Below, in pieces: positions 22,201 through 31,900 of a stretch of 64,000 nucleotides of DNA (positions are counted from its first letter, which is position 1; each line of letters opens with the position of its first letter). The notes below the pieces were generated by a model. The model was not told the DNA's origin and did no database searches. It saw nothing but the letters and a program-made list of their open reading frames with translations. Source of the stretch: Salminus brasiliensis (taxonomy: Eukaryota; Chordata; Actinopteri; Characiformes; Bryconidae); contig NC_132888.1 in the NCBI RefSeq assembly GCF_030463535.1, positions 10,182,081 through 10,246,080 on the forward strand. The letters are read 5' to 3'. The position numbers were made by a program, and so were the translations under genes.

Positions 22201-24491
22201 GGAGAACTGATGGAACTGCAAGCTGGCTAGCATCATCTAAAAACAAGTAAGTAACAAGTAAAATGCACTGGGAATAGAAGTCGACCACAGGTGATCGCAT
22301 TGTGAACTACTACTACAGCTACACTCTTAAAACTAGGGATGTTACACAGGGTTCTTTGAGCAATGCCAGAGAAGAATTTAAATTCCATAAAGCACCACGT
22401 TCCTGTTTTTAAAAAACCTTCAGTTGATAAAATGTTCCTCACGCATCTTTTTATGCAAAATGGGTTCTTCTGTGGCATCACCCAGAGCACCTTTAGTGTT
22501 TTTCCATAATTTGCATTCAACCCTAAAACTTCATTGAAAGCCAAAAACATAACACTATAAATATCATCCGCAGTGCACCACCAAGACCACCGAAACCTGA
22601 GAGGCAAGTTCTAAATGAAATTACTTGCTTAAATAATTAAGGAAACTCAATTTGTATCAAATGGTATATTTCATTTGTAATTATACTGTGATTAACTGTA
22701 AAGATAGCAGTTAGCCAACAGCACTATCATTTCTGTGTTTGTTTTTGTTTGTTTGTTTGTTTGTTTTTATGTTTTTTTTTGGAGTAGGCGCAGCATCTGG
22801 AGCCGCTTTTCCAGGTGATTAAGTTTAATGTACTTTTTGGGGAGCTCTTTCTTATATTTATCTGGAATCATTTCCACTGTATTTTATGATAATAATGATT
22901 ATCTTATTACTTTGTCATCACAGAAGAGGTCCAGATATGGCATACAAGTAAGTAATGAATAACTATACAAAGCAGTTTACAAATTACAAATTAATGTTTA
23001 TATCACAGTGGATTTCCTTTGTTGGGCTGATAGAAATGCAGACAAAAATATGCGTTTTATCTGAATTTCAGAATCTGCAAGAATAAGTACTGTAATGTTT
23101 TTTTATGAATATGAATATGAATATTTTTAACTTTCCTTAATATGATTACTTATCATTAAAACAGCACAATATAGTGGATATAAATTAATTACTTTTATAG
23201 TGAAAATAGAAACTTACAAAATAGACTTTTTTTAACAGAATCTTTTATGTCTTTCCCAGTGCACCGTCAAGGCCACCAAAACCTGGGAAAAGGTAAGCTT
23301 TCTATTAAATTAAGTGATTACCGAATCAGTACCACAGTGTTATATGTGTGCACTATCACATAATGATATTTTTAAGACTGTAGACTACAACACAATATTG
23401 TTCATTAAATGTTTTCTCTTGGGGAGTAGGCCCAGCATCTGGAGTCGCTTTTCCAGGTGACTTTCTTTCATGTTCTTGTCTGTTTATAATGCACTTTTTT
23501 CAAATCTTTATTTGGACTTAAAACTGCTAATATACTAATCATTTTAATATTATTTGGTAATCACAGAAGAGGTCCAGCCCCCAGTGCAGATATGATGGTG
23601 GAATACAAGTAAGTAATCTGCCAGTGTGGGACTTTTTGATATGGTGCCATATGTGGTAAAAATGGATGTGCACATTTTGTTTGTTTGAGTTTGTGAACAC
23701 CCTCTTAATGAATGAGTTCAGATACTTTAAGTTGCACCTATTGCTGACACAGATGTGCAAATGCACACACACACAGCCTGTCTAGTCCGATAGAATTGAG
23801 CAGATAAACGTGAACCTAGTGGCACATGCCTAAAGCCAGGTGCTGGCTAGGGGTATAAAGCCCTTAGCTTTGAAAAATGGTTCTCTGTCCAATATGTTTG
23901 TCCTGAGTTGGGAATGAGGTTTTGTTGCTAAATGCATTCAGATCCTCCCAGCCATGCTCCAAATTCTAATAGAAAGCATTCCTTTCCTGGACAGTAGAGC
24001 CAATTACCAAGATAAACTATTTTTAATACCCTTTATTTCAAAAGAAACAATTAATGATTAGGTGTTTGAAATCACTGGGCAAACACTCACTGAAATGCTT
24101 TTAATGTGGGTGACACATACATTGATACATACACTGATCACACATTGTCATAACTTATTGTCTTTATAGTGCCTTGTCTGGAACTGCAGAATACTCAAAC
24201 TCTTCCTACCCACCACCGAAAAGGTAGAGTACATTGCCGAATGAAGGGCAGAGGAAACATTATGCATATATAAAACAGTTTACAGTTTAATTCATTTATC
24301 TTAAAAACAATGTTTTAAGAATAGTAATACAAGAAATGTAATGCAGAATGCAAAATGTGGCATCTCTAGTTCTACTCTTTTGCTTGTGAGTGATAAGTGT
24401 TTTATTACTGTTTCACTGCAGGATATGTAGTAATTATGATGATGATCACATCAACACTTCTGATTTTAATTTTTACAGAAATGCATATTGA
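13295..24491 (+). CDS. Gene A: multi-V-set Siglec-like receptor, V-C2-C2 (x3)-V-C2-TM
   Basis: Twenty-five exons join in frame to 1381 residues. Signal: 13295-13331 plus the start of the next exon. Unit 1: V 13662-14045, C2 14138-14437, C2 14537-14830. Unit 2: V 15308-15679, C2 16359-16646, C2 17284-17586. Unit 3: V 17781-18155, C2 18252-18539, C2 19509-19802. Linker 19918-19956. Unit 4: V 20601-20942, C2 21105-21401. TM 21493-21613. Tail: 21731-21763, 21970-21996, 22202-22246, 22574-22603, 22788-22814, 22924-22947, 23260-23292, 23430-23456, 23567-23608, 24170-24223, 24422-24491. Ectodomain exons are phase 1-1 and tail exons phase 2-2. V domains have the Siglec pattern SC(L/V)VIPC...C(S/T)L with an upstream DW/TW...MP motif; C2 domains have CS..HTC as in Siglec domain 2. 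The TM helix is about residues 1215-1238, followed by KRR. Likely a cell-surface adhesion or signalling receptor. Nearest kin are MAG/Siglec-4-like proteins. Function unknown. Confidence 0.85.
13662..14830 (+). other. Gene A ectodomain unit 1 (V-C2-C2)
   Basis: The V domain (about residues 13-140) has GSCLVIPCSFDY, WYQYVSRGYPLVYD, FRGKTSLYG, RDCSLLI and an F-strand region EKVYPWVDPENVG, which lacks the Siglec arginine. The first C2 (141-240) has STYHTCPYRTPTL and the second (241-338) has SITYTCPQDRPYITW. The junction between the two C2 exons splits a TGT codon (T|GT), giving a Cys at the hinge. Confidence 0.85.
15308..17586 (+). other. Gene A ectodomain unit 2 (V-C2-C2)
   Basis: The V domain (about residues 339-462) has GSCVVIPCSFDF, WYKFSSTQYPLVFD, FRGKTSLYG, GNCSLKI and RLYPWMDPKP. 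C2 domains follow (463-558 with SVIHTCPPTPPTL; 559-659 with TVQHKCQRQKPLLTW). The hinge Cys from a split TGT is conserved at the C2-C2 junction. Upstream of the V exon an in-frame Met-started hydrophobic stretch runs from 15247 without a stop, so an alternative start cannot be excluded. Confidence 0.85.
17781..19802 (+). other. Gene A ectodomain unit 3 (V-C2-C2)
   Basis: The V domain (about residues 660-784) has LDWTYSMP, GSCLVIPCSFEF, WYEYSTSQHPLVYA, GNCSLKI and RLYPWMDQQP; it is the closest match to unit 2. C2 domains follow (785-880 with SVYHTCPSSPPTL; 881-978 with KVFHSCRRQPPTITW). The same split TGT hinge Cys is present. The intron between the two C2 exons is enlarged (18540-19508) by repeat-like sequence. 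Confidence 0.85.
19918..21401 (+). other. Gene A linker exon and unit 4 (V-C2)
   Basis: A 39-bp exon encodes a 13-residue linker (KYVPKIVDPFEND). A divergent V domain follows (about residues 992-1105): RSCVVIPCTFETG, LWYNSKGEYVYHP, FKGRTELLGELDEKNCTL, and F strand GPFCFHAEKG with His where Siglecs have Arg. Then comes one C2 (1106-1204; SVTHTCSSHPPTITW). The second C2 seen in units 1-3 is missing. This unit looks like the original membrane-proximal Siglec head to which the triplets were added. Confidence 0.8.
22322..22515. mobile_element. MITE, family 2 (gene A intron)
   Basis: Imperfectly palindromic sequence with GGTTCTTTGAGCAATGCCAG at the left and GTGGCATCACCCAGAGCACC at the right. Members of the same family lie at 35318-35765, 36820-36978 and 57755-57955. 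Confidence 0.55.
23690..24005 (+). mobile_element. Non-autonomous DNA transposon, family 1 copy b (gene A intron)
   Basis: Matches copy a (12139-12365) through AAGTTGCACCTATTGCTGAC, GATGTGCAAATGCACACACA and GAGCAGATAAACGTGAACC. It then continues into GGTATAAAGCCC and an interior shared, inverted, with 46507-46996. The right end looks truncated. Confidence 0.6.
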
Positions 24492-24650
24492 TGGATGTGG
24501 TGATGCTACGAACAAAAACCAAGAACTTGTTATATTTCCAAAGATAAATATCATCCATTTTGCTGTTCTGGACTGGAGATTTTCTGGATGTCTGATATCA
24601 TATGAATGTAGTTTGAGATTTTGTGCTTAATTCATTCATTTTATTCATGT

Positions 24651-24656
24651 AATAAA
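24651..24656 (+). promoter_or_regulatory. Candidate polyadenylation signal of gene A
   Basis: AATAAA lies 160 bases after the stop codon at 24489-24491, in an AT-rich 3' UTR. Another AATAAA-rich site at about 24928-24936 is an alternative. Confidence 0.5.
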
Positions 24657-25957
24657 ATTGCACAACCTGTATATTAGTAAATGTAGCTGTACTAATGTAC
24701 AATGTACTATTTCAGCTGTTCCAGAATTTGTGATGGATTATGTACTTTTTCTTGATGTCTACTGTACAATGTTTGCTTAACCAAATAATGGTAACATTCC
24801 AGCCTCACCGAAAAATATAATAATTGCTTTATTTGTTAACCTAGTACTTTATTATTAAATTGACTGTTTTGACACATTTAAAAAACAATTTCTTTTATAT
24901 CTAGATTCATATCTTTCCTTTTCTTTTTCATAAATAAATGTTGTTTCCTGTCAGTGATATAGTCTCATTTCTATTTATTAACCTTTTTTTTTATTTAGCC
25001 AAGTGTCCTAGAAGGTAAAGCTGTATTTGCCTTAGCATAGTTGAGTAAGCAGAGTTTGGCACATGACACTGACATACTATTAACCTCCAACACAACATTC
25101 ATATGCAAATCGTCACAGGAGAAAGCAAAATAGTCTTTGAATAGAAGTTAATATAAATAAAATGATCTTCCAAGTAATTTAGAGCATTTCTATTGGTCCT
25201 GGAGTATTTACAAAATGTACAGAGCAGGGCATTATAGGGTTAAAATGATGGAGATCAGGCAAAAATGGCAAAAATGGAGATATGTTTTTATCAGACAGCA
25301 GCAAAATCCTGCATAAGTAAAACATGGCTGTAAAATGATCTTTAAAATGTAACATTCTGAGACCCTAAACTGTTTGATTAACATATACAGACCCAAAATT
25401 TACATCACCATGGTTTAACACTGTTGAGCTTCATATCACCACCAGACTTGACAGATACCAGAGAATGTGCAACATCAGGTTGCAATGCGAAACAGGCCCA
25501 ACAATTATGATTTTGCCAAAAGGCTTTAGCTAAGGAAGGGATGTTGAAAGCGTTGGAAGCGAGTGAATAAAAGCAGCACTTCATTTAAGACTGGGCTAAT
25601 CTTACAACTTGCCAAGAGGATAGCAACACTGTCTATTGCATAATTATTATAAATTATAAAACGTTTAATATAGATTGACATATGAAATCCCACCTGAGAT
25701 CAACAAACCAGCATTTTATATCCAGTGACCAATGAGCACTCATCATACATTTTGTCATAATGAACATTTGTAATATTATACACACATCTGCAAGACAAAA
25801 GTTTAAAATGCAAATTCAAATATACATATATACTCATAGACCCTGACTTCCCCTAATTTAGTTCATGAGCAGATCACCCACAGTGCTTTGAACTGGAATC
25901 ATACTACATACTATACCAAAGCTTTTAGAAGAAGACACAAACGGTCATTTAATCTTA
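24657..25957. other. Convergent intergenic region between genes A and B
   Basis: Genes A and B run tail to tail. The 1.47 kb between their stop codons holds both 3' UTRs and AT-rich sequence. I saw no additional gene. Confidence 0.6.
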
Positions 25958-28900
25958 TTATCTTATTATGATTTGAGAATATTCAGTCCTCTCTTTCTCA
26001 TCAGAACTGGAATCATCTCCATCATCAGTGAAACGTGGTTTATGCTGTTGTGTCACAGTGAAGGTGACCTTGCTGTAATTCACTTCCTCTTCCTCCTCAC
26101 TACTGTCTGAGTCCCAGTTTATGTTTGAAAAATCTGGCTTTCGTGCACAAACACTGGATACATTCTCATAATCGTCATTATCTTTTTGCACCACCTGTAA
26201 GAAAAGTGTCTAATCTCAGATTTCAGGCAGTCTGGATATTTCCAAAGATCACACCAAGCCCCCATTTTAACCTTTCAACAGTTTCACTAAGAAATAAATG
26301 TGTGTTTGTGGATCCTCATGTAGCAACTTTTTGCTGTTGTTTTTTTTTTTTTTTTTTTACATTTAAGTCAACCTGCTGGATGCCACGGTCCCAGGGTCAT
26401 TCCAGGCATGAACTAACAAGTATTGCAGCAATTCAACAAAAATATAATTAATAGAGTATGTAGAACATGACATTGTTTGATGTGAATATCTAAAGACCCA
26501 CATCATGTCCATACATCTACAGATTTTCTCAGTTTTTGCACAGTTTTGCACAAGGGCGCAAGGGTGGGATTTGCAAAATGTTTAAGACTGCGATTTGATT
26601 GCAATAAAAGGTTCACTGTGCAGTTACAATGCCTGTTGATTGAATGTTTTTAGACGTTTATGCTGTTCTATGCAGCAATAAATGTGGCAACAATATTGGT
26701 TTGAGAAACTCCAAGATGCTTAATACTCATAAAGGGTAGAAATAAAGAACTTGCCTGGCTGTGTAGTACTGCTCCTTCTTTTGCTTGAATGTCATGATTA
26801 TTTGGAGAGGAAACACAGCTGACTGAAGCTACCACAGCCAGAATACTAACTAATTAACATTTAAAAATTGCACTTACAAGTTAACTAATTCTCTTAAAAT
26901 TACTCATACCAAATTAACACAGTTAATCTAGACACACTGTAATGTCCAGTTAAACTGGAGGCAGTCGTCATACTTAAAAGGTTTTAATTAAGTTTAATAT
27001 TTTTGTAGATGATTTTGTGGAAGCTTCATTTAACTAACTGAAACATTACAAATCCACATTTTATTAAGATAATGTGTGAGAGAATTAATTGAACATACCT
27101 TTGTGTTTTGGTTATTTTTTGAAACTACAGCGTACACTGTACAGTCATCACTGCTGTTTACACTAGAACAAAAACAAAACAGTCCATGAATACAAGGAAA
27201 AATTATGATAACATGAATATGCATGTATATATGTATATGTAGCAAAATCTGCATTGTTCTAATTTCCCATATTTTAGCCAAAGATCATTTATTTTACTCC
27301 AATCATGGATATAGGGACTGCATTAATAATAACATTACATGTTGGATAATTAAATTCTGGTGAAATTTGGTTAGTTTTTCTATTTTAAAATATTGCAATA
27401 TACATTGCAGAATTAGTTTTTCTAAAGGTGGCAGTAAGGGCTCCACAGAGAGGCTTACAAACTTTGTTTAAACTTCGTAGAACATAAAAATAACATGTAC
27501 AGGGTGGGTTCTGGCATGGCTACACCCTCAACTTTCTCTGGCCACTGAGGGTTTGGGGCTTGTGGTTGGAATTGTGGTTGTTGATGGTGTAGCATAGTGG
27601 CTAACACTGCCTCTCCTGTGGCAGCTTTTGATTTCTCGGCTAGACAAAACAAAACACCATGCTACACCATTTAGTCATTAGGCGAGACTCATAACTCAAC
27701 ATTCTCCTGCCTGTGTGACATGTAATTCAAAGGTAAGTCACACCAAATACCTAAGTATAAATGGTGCTTGAGGGTGGATTTCAGAGACTCGGTGATGGTG
27801 ATTTACGACTCCTATGCACTGTGGAACCCTTACCCTTACTATAGTAAAATATAGTAAAATATAGAAGATGGAATTAGAACTTCATCAACATCACAGAATT
27901 TATCAGTGTGATCAATGCATCATTGATCAATGACAACTGGTCAATGTATCATTTTTTACATTAATGTACCCGCATTCAATCGCAGGATGGTGGCAACATG
28001 GTGCAGGTATTGACATGCAGGCACACACTCATTTGATATAAGAGTGCATCTCAAAAAAAGCAAAATACAGTGAAAAACTTTATGTGTATTCATTCATTTT
28101 ATTCAAAAAGATAAACTCATATTTATATGTATTACATTTAAATACATATGTCAAGTCTGTTTTTTTATGTTGACACTGTTTGATCAGTAATTTATAAAAA
28201 TGTTATATACTACAAAAAAGGCATGGAAAAGTGTCACTTCACATGTAATAAATATTTATGTTATTCTCATTTTTTGAGCTAGTATAGCTATTCTTCTTTT
28301 GAATAACTACTTACTCATAAGTGATTATCTTACCCTTTGATTATTACCCTTTGATTATTCCCCCTTGATCTTACCCTGGATTATTGTTGTCCTTGTTCTG
28401 CAGATTAGCATAATTCATAGTGGACATAGCTGAAGTCTCCTGTGTGTGAGAAAGCATTTCCTTTAAAATGTTTTCCTGCAAAGTCAGATTACAAAGCTTA
28501 GTCTTGTATTAAATGTAAATAGGTATAGTTATTTGTAGTGGGTGTAGTGGGCCTTTTGCCGGGGTAGAAGAGAGAATGCATCTGAAGTTTTGCTAGTTTT
28601 TAAGTCCTTTATTAAACCACACCAAATAAGTAATTGAAACACAGCTAGGGTACAGCGCTCAGGCTGTTCTTGTCTCTCAAAACAACCTTGAGGCTATATC
28701 TCATATTACTTGGACTTAATTTTTCACGGCGGGGCACACATAAAACTCCTTAAAGCTAGCCATACAAGGAACCATAGTGGTTATTTTCTGATATCACTAC
28801 GAGAGCCCTTTGTAGCAACTTTATTGTTATTCAAGACCTAGCAACGTAACCACAACATCGACAAACTGCTAGTGTGTTTGCGGGTATTTTGAAGTCTGTT

Positions 28901-31900
28901 AGCCATTAATGGAACACAATATTTTTGAATTTAAGTGCTACATCAGCTTGCTTACACTGCTGTAGCTAGGAAGGTGCTTCAAATTGTGTTTCTTTAGCCA
29001 GTCGTGAAATCGGTTGCTATTTATTTAATGTCCAATCTCATCTCATACCTGAATGGCTTGTGGTGACTTTACAACGTCATAATCTCCCAGAATGTTTGGA
29101 ACTGGCCTAAATGTACAAGAAAAAGAGAAAATAGGATTATACAGATCTACCCATGTAGATATTTACATGTATGTAAATGGCTTCATCAAATCTTAGAAAT
29201 AACCAGAGGCTATTAACCTGTCTGCTAGGTTGTCTCTGTTGGCCAAGGTATTAGGCTGTGTAGTAGAAGCTGTCTGGTTGTGTCTGTGGCTGTAAGGCTC
29301 CATTTCTCCCTCCATCACCAAGTGTTCGCTAGTGTTGTTCTGTGGGCCCTGCACATAAGATGGTATTATTTTTTTCTTCTTAATAAAATAGCTTTGGATT
29401 AAATATCTTAATTTCTGGGTAACAATATGACAAATATAGTAAAAATCAGTCTGAATGAGTTACTGAAGTAATTAAGCTGCATTATATTAACATAAGGACT
29501 GAAGGACATTAACCAATAAGAGTAAGCTTGATACTGTAGAAAACCGATCTGTAATAAATGGGAAGAAAAATGATTGGCTGTCTGATGATCTTTTTTTCAA
29601 GATGATTCTGTGAATGCAAAGAAGAACAAGTACATAAGTACATAAGCATATAAATATCATTTAAGCATACAATTATCATTACCACCAGTACCGCACAACT
29701 GTTATTTATGCCAAATACAACATACTATACATATCCTTGCTGTCACACAAAAACTTTACATCTCCATGTTAGCTGTTTTTTTTTCAGAATTATTATTTTT
29801 TTTGTTTTAAGCTTTGTGCTGGAATTGTATAATGTAGTCATTAAAATGGACAAATAGAAATGCTCCAAAATTACTTAAAATAGTATATGTTTACACTGAC
29901 TTCTATTAAAAGTTTGTTTTTTGACTTCTTGTAATGTTGCCATTTTGGAGGATTTAAGTTTTTTGGTGTGGCAGCAACATGCACTGTCTTATAGCTTTCT
30001 TACATTCTTTTCTTTTTTAAAGTACCTTAATGCAAAACATTTTAAACATAAAAAAAGTTTATACCTGTGCACAATTAATATGACACCAATCAGAATGCAA
30101 AAGAGAAAAATAGAGATCACGACTGAAAGGATGATTTGCATGATTTGAAGTCCTGGAAAAAAAAAGTATTACTGTTGTTATTATTATAAGCTCTGTGCTT
30201 TAAAGCAGCTGATTATGATTAATTGTTGTAAATGTAGAACGTTATGCACCATTAACAAATAGTTTTACTGCATCAGATATAGAGTCCCCAATTTCATTTC
30301 TTGCAGTGCAGTAGTAAGTCGCTGCATTTTGTGGTTGAACAATGTAGGTTCGATCACTGGACACTGGATCACTGGTCTGGTCCTCTTGGTCCTTCCTGAA
30401 CCATTGATAGCCTGTAGCTGCAGGATAACAGTCTGCATTGCAAGTCAGATTGACTGGAGCCTTTCCATCCCACTTATTTAAGGAGGTCAAATTATAGATA
30501 ATCGTTATCTTTGGGCGGTCTGAGAAAGCAATGCAAAAAGATTTAGAAGATGAATGTTTACATTGTGAGTTATCTTATTCCAGCAATGATGTAGGACAAA
30601 GTATCATCAGTAGTTCACAAAGAAAACTGACCTATTTATGTTCTCACAGGTATGCTTTCTTTCATATCAATTATCATGAGGTTGGACAAGCTTTACAGAA
30701 CACAGACATGGAGAGGTCAAATAATAGTAGTTTGATCTTTCAGTGTGCATCATTATAAAATATCATAGTTTATTATGATTAGTCAAAGAAACATGTTAAC
30801 TAACAATCAGTTCACTTGCATCTGCTGTTTTCTGTCCAACAAGATCTCAGAAAATTTGTACATGTACCACCAAAGGGCACCCCAAGAAATTGATAACATT
30901 GGCACCAAAGATATTTCAGACATATTTTATGATGTACAATGAGCTCCCATCCACTGGTGGCACTGTTTTGTCAAATACACACAACCCAGCATGTCATGTA
31001 CTTGAAGAACAATTGAGAAAACAGTGACGGCACAGCATTCTGCGTTTCTCTGTTATGGAGCTTCTAAACATGGGTTTAATAAACGGAAACTTCTGCCAAA
31101 ACAATTTTCACATTCTAGTATGGTTAAGGTTAGGGTAAGGGTAAGGCTTTGGTTAAGTTTAGGCTTTGGTTAAGGTCAGGGTTATGCTTAGTTAAGGGAT
31201 AGGTTATATTTAGCTTATGTTCAAATTAGAATTAGGGTTTAGGTGTAGGAGGGACAAAAGCGCTATTATAAACTGAATAATATATCTTAGTGTGTACTTA
31301 TAAGACCAGGCTGTTCTGTCATGTGACAGCTGTGCTGAGGAAATTTACAGCTTTACTCACATTGACATCCTGCAAAAGCATTCAGTTTTACTGGCAAAAA
31401 GTTATAAGATATATCACAAATATTAATACAGTATGTAGATATATACCTAGAAAAGCTAGGAAACTTAATGCTGGTGATGTTTAAATTCTAGCAGTCTGTG
31501 GTGTAATATCTTATCTTATCTTATCTTATCTTATCTGCTCTATGTTTAAGTCAAAGCATCCACCACTATTATTGTTGCTATGTTGTGGGATGATACATAC
31601 ATTTCACTCTGATCTCTACTGATGCGGATGTGTTAGTGCCGAGGTCATTCCTTGCAGTGCAGAAGTAATGCCCTGAGTTTGATGAGGTAAGGAAATACAG
31701 GTTTAGATTCTGTGCCGATCCCAATTCTTCGGATTTTCTCTGATTCTCCTTCCCAGATGATTTCATCCATGTGTACTTGGACACAGCAGGCTCAGAATGA
31801 GCTTTACATGTGAGTGTAAGGTTGGTTTTCTCCTTTAGGTCTTGTCCTGAATGTAGCAGTACTTGAACATCTTTAGGGACGTCTGTAAAGACATGGCAAA

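Larger units (their letters stand above)
21970..24223 (+). repeat. Gene A tail: three tandem copies of a three-exon cassette
   Basis: The exons repeat in the order a-b-c. Type a (27 bp each): 21970 RSVWAQFSR, 22788 RSIWSRFSR, 23430 PSIWSRFSR (first residue uses the split codon). Type b: 22202 (45 bp, ends SSKNK), 22924 (24 bp, RGPDMAYK), 23567 (42 bp, RGPAPSADMMVEYK). Type c: 22574 APPRPPKPER, 23260 APSRPPKPGKR, 24170 (54 bp, ALSGTAEYSNSSYPPPKR). All nine are symmetric phase 2-2 and a multiple of three long, so any can be skipped without a frameshift. Copies c1 and c2 hold PxxPxK class II SH3-ligand-like motifs; copy c3 has YSN, a possible Grb2 SH2 site. No (I/V/L)xYxx(L/V) ITIM is present. 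Exon 22574-22603 uses a GC donor. Confidence 0.8.

Noticed and set aside
26757-26830. Possible extra tail exon of gene B
   Set aside because: It would need a weak acceptor and a GC donor, and exons 27099-27162 and 25958-26194 already join in phase 0.
31120-31240. TTAGGG-like words, possible interstitial telomeric repeat
   Set aside because: Only degenerate GGTTAGGGTAAGGG-type words, not an ordered TTAGGG array; common as simple repeat in fish introns.
30830-31280. Block with CCATCCACTGGTGGCACTGT, suspected repeat
   Set aside because: It looks like a dispersed fish repeat, but there is no second copy in this window to confirm it.
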